Source: Bacillota bacterium (GTDB lineage: Bacteria > Bacillota > Clostridia > Acetivibrionales > DTU013). Taken from it: a stretch of 64,000 bases of DNA. This document shows, in pieces, positions 62,917 to 64,000 of the stretch (position 1 is its first letter; each line of letters starts with the position of its first letter). The stretch is taken from contig JAEZCO010000048.1 in the NCBI GenBank assembly GCA_023433505.1, positions 62,001-126,000 on the forward strand. Direction: 5' to 3'. A model generated the notes under the pieces. That model searched no databases. It was not told the DNA's origin and was given only the letters and a program-made list of their open reading frames with translations. The translations under genes and the position numbers were made by a program.

Positions 62917-63771
62917 CTAGATCAAACTCTTTTGATGTCTCTTCCTGAAGACTGCCGGAGAAGCGCCGAACTGCTTCCCGAACAGATGGTAAAAATGGCT
63001 CAGGTTTTCGAAGCCCGAGTCAAAGCAGATTTCCAGAATGGCCTTGTCGGTACTGCACAAAAGGTTTTTGGCATAATTCAACCGGAGATCATTGATGAAC
63101 TCCGTGGGAGTTTTGCGGATGTGCCTTTTGAGCTCCCGGCACAGGTGTTCCTGTGTTTTGCCGGCCAGCTCCAGCATTTTGGGAAGTCCTGCCGCAAAGT
63201 TTTCCTTGTGCTGCATTTTCAGGATCAAGGCGTCAAGCCACAAAGGCAGTTCCTGTTTCGGATGGGGACGAAGCAGGCCGTAGAAGCAGGAGACCAGCTC
63301 CAGAATAAAGCTTTTGAGTTCCAGCTTTATCAACGGCTTGTTTGCATTGGACAAAGTATACAGCTTTTGAAACCTGGATACGAAATCCAATATTTCCGGC
63401 TGCGTCAATTCAACTGAGACGGGATATTTTGGGCTCACCAGCAGCTCCAATATTCCGGCGTCATCGAGATAATCAAAGAGGCTCCGGCAGTACCTGCCTG
63501 TAAAAGCAATATTAATCAATTGACAGTCCCACGCATAATCCTTTTCATAGAAGTGCCTGTCATCCGGCCGTATAAAGACAAGGCTGCCTTCGTTCAAATA
63601 TTGCTTGACGCCATTCACATAATGCAGAGCGCGGCCGCCGTATATTATAAACAGTTCATAGAAATCATGGCTGTGTTCATCGGAGGTATTTTTAACACTG
63701 CTGATATAATTATAGTGGGCGCCGATTGAAGCATCAAATATGTCCATTTCTTTTAAACTTAACATGTTCAT
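62917..63771 (-). CDS. AraC family transcriptional regulator with cupin sensor
   Basis: A 284-residue regulator with an N-terminal cupin (about 20-100; DEHSHDFYELFIIYGGRALHYVNG, SLVFIRPDDRHFY) and a C-terminal AraC double HTH (185-280; CRELKRHIRKTPTEFIND, ICFDSGFENLSHFYHLFGKQFG). Start ATG 63771 or an in-frame ATG at 63765 are both possible. It is the last gene in the window and divergent from what follows; the target is outside. Confidence 0.9.
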   Translation of the reverse strand: MNMLSLKEMDIFDASIGAHYNYISSVKNTSDEHSHDFYELFIIYGGRALHYVNGVKQYLNEGSLVFIRPDDRHFYEKDYAWDCQLINIAFTGRYCRSLFDYLDDAGILELLVSPKYPVSVELTQPEILDFVSRFQKLYTLSNANKPLIKLELKSFILELVSCFYGLLRPHPKQELPLWLDALILKMQHKENFAAGLPKMLELAGKTQEHLCRELKRHIRKTPTEFINDLRLNYAKNLLCSTDKAILEICFDSGFENLSHFYHLFGKQFGASPAVFRKRHQKSLI

Positions 63772-63895
63772 AAGATCAATATATTACAAAATAACTGTCG
63801 CTGCAATACAGGAATGGGATGAGCCTTTATCATTAAAGTGAAAATTATGGCTATTCAGATACCTGGCTGTCATTTGTAGGAAAAAGGGGTCTTTG

Positions 63896-64000
63896 TAGGG
63901 GCGACCACTGGTCGCCCATCCTGGAAGGCCCTTGAATGGCGATCAGTGATCGCCGCTACATTTTCATACTTAGGTGTGCCGCATGCGGCATGGACATTGC
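63896..64000 (+). repeat. composite palindromic dispersed repeat, copy 5
   Basis: GGGGCGACCACTGGTCGCCC, then 23 bp with CCTGGAAGGCCC, then GGCGATCAGTGATCGCCGCTACA, followed by TTTTCATACTTAGG and GTGCCGCATGCGGCATGG. The same order and orientation as copy 4; it runs to the window end and may continue. Confidence 0.85.

Noticed and set aside
4047..64000. Repeated palindromes as a CRISPR array
   Set aside because: Copies lie far apart with no regular spacers and no cas genes.

Overview
The window looks like chromosomal DNA of a glycan-degrading Firmicute, most likely a Clostridia member. The grounds are strong AGGAGG-type ribosome binding sites, mid-GC coding sequence, sigma-A-type promoters (TTGACA/TATAAT), split transketolase genes, YesM/YesN-type two-component systems beside LplB/YtcP-type (CUT1) sugar ABC transporters, and Gram-positive genes such as helD, yitT and ydbS/ydbT-like genes. 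Genus cannot be fixed from the sequence alone. No rRNA, tRNA, CRISPR, transposase or phage gene was seen.

Layout. 1-5778: a truncated GH116-type glycosidase, a DUF4438 protein, a calcineurin-like phosphoesterase and a NodB/deacetylase-fold protein. 5884-8308: a UroD-like putative methyltransferase on the minus strand, a highly structured non-coding stretch, and a YitT membrane protein. 8483-12089: split transketolase, then a LemA/TPM-domain envelope pair closed by an intrinsic terminator. 12255-15056: a decayed Gfo/Idh/MocA oxidoreductase next to an intact TIM-barrel sugar isomerase/epimerase and an intact Gfo/Idh/MocA oxidoreductase. 15353-20038: an MBL hydrolase, a HelD-type RNA polymerase recycling helicase, a promoter-terminator unit that may encode a small RNA, and a beta-lactamase-fold esterase. 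20126-23621: a ROK repressor with Zn- and Fe-type dehydrogenases. 23923-29160: a LacI-controlled sugar module (class II aldolase, FucI-like isomerase, FGGY kinase). 29266-46346: a large glycan locus with a secreted beta-helix protein, a two-component system, an ABC importer, GH38 alpha-mannosidase, L-rhamnose mutarotase, a UroD-like protein and GH43. 46382-54960: a second two-component/ABC locus with a GH29-like fucosidase. 55030-63771: PadR/MBL pair, TetR/MMPL exporter pair, a histidine-kinase remnant, two bacterial-PH membrane proteins and an AraC regulator.

How it fits together. Extracellular glycans are probably cut outside the cell. Oligosaccharides enter through two importers that lack their own ATPase gene and probably share an MsmX-type ATPase encoded elsewhere. 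They are trimmed in the cytoplasm by GH116, GH38, GH43 and GH29 enzymes, and the sugars are fed through isomerases, dehydrogenases, a kinase and an aldolase into the pentose phosphate and glycolytic pathways.

The most informative non-coding signals are: a 42-bp element (38/42 identical) placed identically upstream of two divergent promoters that flank the first two-component system; matched operator pairs for the ROK, LacI and TetR regulators; and a dispersed composite palindromic repeat present in five places, always between genes.
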